Assembly (NCBI RefSeq): GCF_008728835.1
Contig: NZ_CP042582.1
Coordinates: 2,197,001-2,261,000 of the forward strand
Reading direction: 5' to 3'
Source: Hypericibacter adhaerens
Lineage (GTDB): Bacteria; Pseudomonadota; Alphaproteobacteria; Dongiales; Dongiaceae
Length of the DNA stretch: 64,000 nt
Positions 60,639 through 64,000 of this stretch are shown here, piece by piece (position 1 is the stretch's first letter; each line of letters opens with the position of its first letter). Below the pieces are notes generated by a model. That model made no database searches. It was not told where the DNA came from and saw nothing but the letters and a program-made list of their open reading frames with translations. A program made the position numbers and the translations under genes.

Positions 60639-61972
60639 TCGTTGTCGTCGCCGGTGATCAGCCGCGCGCCGCTGTGGAACAGGAAATAGGCCCAGAGCCA
60701 ACTGAGCAGCACGAAGATGCGGTTGCGGAATCCGATCAGGAAGAAGATATGGACGCCGCCCCAGAACAGCCAGGCGAGCGTGCCGCTCATCTGCATCCAG
60801 CCGAGATCGGCGACCGCGGCCCGGCGCCCGATGGTGGCAAGGTTGCCGTAGTTGAAATAGGCGAAGGGCTTGCTGCTTCGTCCCGCGAGCGCGCGCAGGA
60901 TATAGCGCGCGACATAGCCGCCCTGCTGCTTGGCGACCGGCGCCACGCCGGGGAGCGGCTTGCCGTTGGCGCCCAGGCACAGCGCCGTATCGCCGATGAC
61001 GAAGATGCGGGGGTCGTCCGGCAGGTTCAGGTGCGGCGTCACGGCGACGCGGCCGGCACGGTCGCCGGCGATGCCGAGCCATCTGGCGGCCGGCGAAGCC
61101 TGGACGCCGGCGGCCCAGATCACGGTTGCGGCGGGAATGAAGCGCCGGCCCCGGCTGTCCTCGATCTCGATCCCGGCCTCCTCGCAGCGCGTGACCTTGG
61201 CGCCCAGCAGCAGCTCGACGCCCAGCTTGTGGAGCTGGGTTGTCGCCTTGACCGAGAGATGGTCCGGGAAGCTGGTGAGGGGCCGCTCCGCCGCCTCGAC
61301 CAGCAGGATGCGGGCCTCGCGCGGGTCGATGGCGCGGAAGTCGGCGGCCAGCGCCTTCTTCGCCAGCTCGGCGAGGGCGCCGGCCAGCTCCACCCCGGTG
61401 GGGCCGGCACCGACGATGGCGAAGGTGAGGAGACGTTCGCGGGCCTTTTCCGCCGTCGCCATCTCCGCCCGCTCGAAGGCGAGCAGGATGCGCCGGCGGA
61501 TGCCGGTGGCGTCGTCGATCTGCTTGAGGCCGGGGGCCACCGGCTCCCACTCGTCATGGCCGAAATAGGCATGGCGGGCGCCGGTCGCGACGATGAGGCT
61601 GTCGAAGGGAATGCGTCGGCCATCCGCCAGGAACACCTCGCGCGCCTGGCGGTCGACGCCCTCGACCTCGCCCATCAGCACGCGGGCATTGGCCTGGTGG
61701 CGCAGGATGCTGCGGATCGGCACCGCGATGTCGGCCGGCGACAGGCCGGCGATGGCGACCTGGTAGAGCAGGGGCTGGAAGAGATGATAGTTGCGCCGGT
61801 CGATGACCGTGACCTCGACCGGCGCCTTGGCCAGGGCCTTGGCGGCGGAGAGGCCGCCGAAGCCCGCGCCCAGGATCACCACGCGATGGCGCGATCCCGC
61901 CGCGCTGGACCGATCGCCGCCCGATGCGGCGGAAGAAGCCGGACGCCGGTCGAGCGTGGCTTCCGGCGCCAT
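60635..61972 (-). CDS. ndh: Type II NADH dehydrogenase
   Basis: In this 445-residue flavoprotein a short disordered N-terminus precedes the FAD dinucleotide fold VVILGAGFGGLSAAKAL (residues of about 30-46). The NAD-binding fold FAIVGAGPTGVELAGALAELA, the quinone-site region AGVQASPAARWLG, FVIGDTA and VAKQQGGYVARYI are conserved. The C-terminal WLFWGGVHIFFLIGFRNRIFVLLSWLWAYFLF is a hydrophobic membrane anchor. It passes electrons from NADH to quinone without proton pumping. ATG 61972 lies 2 bases after the aminotransferase stop, so the two are co-transcribed; the upstream open frame is a shadow. Confidence 0.93.
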   Translation of the reverse strand: MAPEATLDRRPASSAASGGDRSSAAGSRHRVVILGAGFGGLSAAKALAKAPVEVTVIDRRNYHLFQPLLYQVAIAGLSPADIAVPIRSILRHQANARVLMGEVEGVDRQAREVFLADGRRIPFDSLIVATGARHAYFGHDEWEPVAPGLKQIDDATGIRRRILLAFERAEMATAEKARERLLTFAIVGAGPTGVELAGALAELAKKALAADFRAIDPREARILLVEAAERPLTSFPDHLSVKATTQLHKLGVELLLGAKVTRCEEAGIEIEDSRGRRFIPAATVIWAAGVQASPAARWLGIAGDRAGRVAVTPHLNLPDDPRIFVIGDTALCLGANGKPLPGVAPVAKQQGGYVARYILRALAGRSSKPFAYFNYGNLATIGRRAAVADLGWMQMSGTLAWLFWGGVHIFFLIGFRNRIFVLLSWLWAYFLFHSGARLITGDDND

Positions 61973-61974
61973 GG

Positions 61975-63321
61975 TTATCCGAGGGCGCTCTTCACCAGCG
62001 CGCCGCGCGTCGCCAGGAACTCGTCGAGCGCCGCCTCGAAGCGCGCCACATCGGGCTCGCGCATCGGCAAGCTGAGGGCGACGAAGCCGCGTCGAGCCAG
62101 ATAGATCCCGGCGGCGATCATGTCCAGATGGAAGAGCTTCAGCAGCTCGCCCATGCGGTTCTCGAGCGCGGGGTCGCTCGGATGAGCCTCGGCCGGCGTG
62201 CGCACGGGGCCTTTGACGAAATGCAGGTTCATCAGCGAGCCCACGCCGGTGACCTGAAGCGGCGCCGCGTGGCGGCGCGCCACCGCGTTGAGGCGGTCGC
62301 GCATCTGGTCGCCCAGCGCGTTGAGCCGGGTCGCCTCCTCGGGCGTGAAGACCTGGGTCAGGCCGGCGACGCCGCCCGCCATGGAGCAGACATTGTTGTT
62401 GAAGGTGCCGGCATGGCCGATCGAATCCGGGCGATAGGGGTCGTAGCGTTCCATCAGGTCGCGCCGGCCGCCGAAGGCGCCGAAGGAAAGGCCGCCGCCC
62501 AGATATTTGCCGAGCGTGGTCATGTCCGGCTTGACGCCGACCAGCGCCTGGCAGCCGCCGGGCGAGAGGCGCGAGGTCATGACCTCGTCGAAGATGAGGA
62601 CGATGCCGCGCCGGGTGCATTCCTCGCGCAGCATCTTGAGGAAGGCGGGATCGGCCGGCAGGCAGCCGGCGGAGCCCTGCATCGGCTCGACCAGCACGGC
62701 CGCGAGCTCGGCGCCATGCTGCGCGATCAGGTCCTTCGTGTATTCGGTCTCGTTGTAGCGGCCCTTGACCCAGTTCAGCGGCAGGTTGAGCGGATTGCCG
62801 TGGCTGCCGAAATAGAACACGCCGCCGTGATAGGCGAACTCGAACACCATGATCTTGTCGCGGCCGGTCATGATGCGCGCGGTCTGGATCGCGAACAGAT
62901 TGGCCTCGGTGCCGGAATTGCAGAACCGCACCAGCTCGATCGAGGGGATGCGCTTGCAGATCGCCTCGGCGAGCTGCGCCTCGTAGCGGTTGGGTCCGCC
63001 CAGCACGATGCCGTCGCCGAGCGCCTTGCCGATGGCGCCCTGGATCACCGGGTCGGAATGGCCGTAGAGCCCGGCCGTGTATTCGCCGAGGAAGTCCAGA
63101 TATTCATGCCCGTCGAGGTCGGTGAGTCTGTTGGCCTTGCCGTGGCCCCAAGCGAGCGGGAAGGGGGTGTAATGCAGCACGGTGCGGGTGTTGCCGCCCG
63201 GCATGACCTGCGCGGCCGAGGTGGCGCGGGCCTTGCTCTTCGGGTTGGCGGCGCTGTAGCGCGCCTCGGCCTCGGCGATCGCCGCATCGAGATCGGCATT
63301 GGGGCGGGATCCATCGGCCAT
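61975..63321 (-). CDS. Class III aminotransferase / glutamate-1-semialdehyde aminomutase-like
   Basis: This 448-residue PLP enzyme has the Schiff-base lysine in TTLGKYLGGGLSFGAFGG, the cofactor Asp in IVLIFDEVMTSRLSPGG and the glycine-rich CNSGTEANLFAIQTAR. The N-terminal MPGGNTRTVLHYTPFPL and HAGTFNNNVCSMAGG resemble the HemL-like aminomutase group, but members with this N-terminus are usually catabolic aminotransferases, so I do not call it hemL. ATG 63321 follows AGGAG. Upstream of ndh in a two-gene unit. Confidence 0.85.
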   Translation of the reverse strand: MADGSRPNADLDAAIAEAEARYSAANPKSKARATSAAQVMPGGNTRTVLHYTPFPLAWGHGKANRLTDLDGHEYLDFLGEYTAGLYGHSDPVIQGAIGKALGDGIVLGGPNRYEAQLAEAICKRIPSIELVRFCNSGTEANLFAIQTARIMTGRDKIMVFEFAYHGGVFYFGSHGNPLNLPLNWVKGRYNETEYTKDLIAQHGAELAAVLVEPMQGSAGCLPADPAFLKMLREECTRRGIVLIFDEVMTSRLSPGGCQALVGVKPDMTTLGKYLGGGLSFGAFGGRRDLMERYDPYRPDSIGHAGTFNNNVCSMAGGVAGLTQVFTPEEATRLNALGDQMRDRLNAVARRHAAPLQVTGVGSLMNLHFVKGPVRTPAEAHPSDPALENRMGELLKLFHLDMIAAGIYLARRGFVALSLPMREPDVARFEAALDEFLATRGALVKSALG

Positions 63322-63467
63322 GGGCGAACACTCCTGCTGGAACGGCCGGCCTCGGGGCGGCCGGAAAGCCCCGAGCATCGGGATTGAGGGCGCCGCCGTC
63401 AATCGTTCACAGCGGTGGTTTCCGCAGGGTGTGGGGGACGCCGATCGGCTTCATCACCGTCACGATG

Positions 63468-64000
63468 TCACCAGGGGACCGTGCGGCCGAGATAGTCCAG
63501 ATATTCCAGGCCCGGCCTCCGCTGCTTCTCGAGAAGCACGTTCACCAGGCTGGGGATGCTCTCTTCGATGGTGAGCCTCGCGTCGGGGCCGCCCAGATCG
63601 GTTTTGACCCAGCCCGGCGCCATGACCGCCAGGGCGCGCGATGTCCCGGCCTGGCGCGCCGCGAAGCTCCGCATGAACATGTTCAGCGCCGCCTTGCTGC
63701 CGCGATAGAGCTCCCGCTGACCGGTCTCGTTGTTGGCGATGCTTCCTTGTCCGGACGACATCACGCCGATCAGGCCCGTCGCCGCAACGTAGGGCTCCAG
63801 GCTTTCGATCACCCGCATCGGGCTCAGGGCGTTGGTGATCATGAGATGCACGAAATCGTCGGTCGACACCTCGCCGATCGTCTGCGTCGGGTCTCGATTG
63901 GCCGTGCCGGCATTGACGAACAGCATGTCGAACATCCGGCCGGACAGGCGGTCATGCAGCGCCGCGAGCTGGTCGGGCTCGCAGATGTCCAGGATCTCGA
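63468..64000 (-). CDS. SDR-family oxidoreductase (5' part beyond the window)
   Basis: The frame stays open to the right edge; about 177 residues are visible, lacking the N-terminal TG-x3-G-x-G cofactor motif. Seen are the NAG motif (LFVNAGTAN), catalytic serine region GVMSSGQGSIAN and the active-site YRGSK (Y-x3-K), then APGWVKTDLGG, all typical of short-chain dehydrogenases. The preceding EPDQLAALHDRL fits the C-factor-like SDR group. Substrate unknown. Confidence 0.85.
   Translation of the reverse strand, partial: EILDICEPDQLAALHDRLSGRMFDMLFVNAGTANRDPTQTIGEVSTDDFVHLMITNALSPMRVIESLEPYVAATGLIGVMSSGQGSIANNETGQRELYRGSKAALNMFMRSFAARQAGTSRALAVMAPGWVKTDLGGPDARLTIEESIPSLVNVLLEKQRRPGLEYLDYLGRTVPW

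Noticed and set aside
61975-63321. Assigning the class III aminotransferase as hemL (glutamate-1-semialdehyde aminomutase)
   Set aside because: It is HemL-like, but the N-terminal region and the lack of tetrapyrrole neighbours make a catabolic aminotransferase equally or more likely.

Overview
The window is GC-rich (roughly two-thirds G+C by eye), tightly packed chromosomal DNA. ATGA start/stop overlaps, an RpoH-type sigma factor, a FixK/FNR-type regulator, a full C-P lyase operon with phnF, and several ABC uptake systems point to a free-living alphaproteobacterium, probably Rhodospirillales-like. That placement is inference from gene content and protein style. I see no tRNA, rRNA, CRISPR array, transposase or phage gene.

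Layout. 1-2172: osmoprotectant-type ABC importer (two permeases and an ATPase), cut at the left edge. 2339-7251: two tandem TPR/GT41 (SPINDLY/OGT-like) glycosyltransferases. 7190-8710 (minus): a DUF6065-SapC fusion. 9133-15903: four secreted Asn/Gln-repeat proteins, a C39 peptidase, a small secreted protein with a double-glycine motif, and an outer-membrane barrel with an N-terminal coiled coil. This block has the parts and order of a Pseudomonas Fap functional-amyloid operon and is the most interesting locus. 16063-18555: an NMT1-like binding protein, an FNR-like regulator and a small conserved protein. 19072-30525: the phosphonate regulon (DUF1045 2H phosphoesterase, phnCDE, phnF, phnGHIJKLM, hexapeptide acetyltransferase, phnN), with a shared candidate PhnF operator at both promoters.

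30611-38884: an FkbM methyltransferase, an aldo/keto reductase, then a minus-strand catabolic cluster (polyamine-type binding protein, D-carbamoylase, fold-III PLP decarboxylase, dihydropyrimidinase, FrhB-like iron-sulfur protein) facing a GcvA-type LysR regulator. 40039-48671: RpoH, a secreted hypothetical protein, an SMP-30 lactonase, cytochrome b561, a Lon-like protease with a UspA protein, and an agmatinase-family hydrolase. 48690-56907: small membrane proteins, nucleoside hydrolase, a PuuA-like ligase, a Rieske fusion protein, an EamA exporter divergent from a LysR regulator, and an aminoglycoside-phosphotransferase-fold kinase. 56961-60638: a TPP riboswitch followed by thiBPQ, interrupted by a pair of 36-bp inverted extragenic repeats. 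60635-64000: type II NADH dehydrogenase, a class III aminotransferase and a truncated SDR gene.

Three modules show a clear internal logic. In the surface-fibre module, subunits, protease and pore sit in one transcription unit, with an internal hairpin that may lower expression of the accessory genes. In the phosphonate module, import, regulation and C-P bond cleavage are co-regulated by PhnF. In the thiamine import module, a TPP riboswitch precedes binding protein, permease and ATPase.
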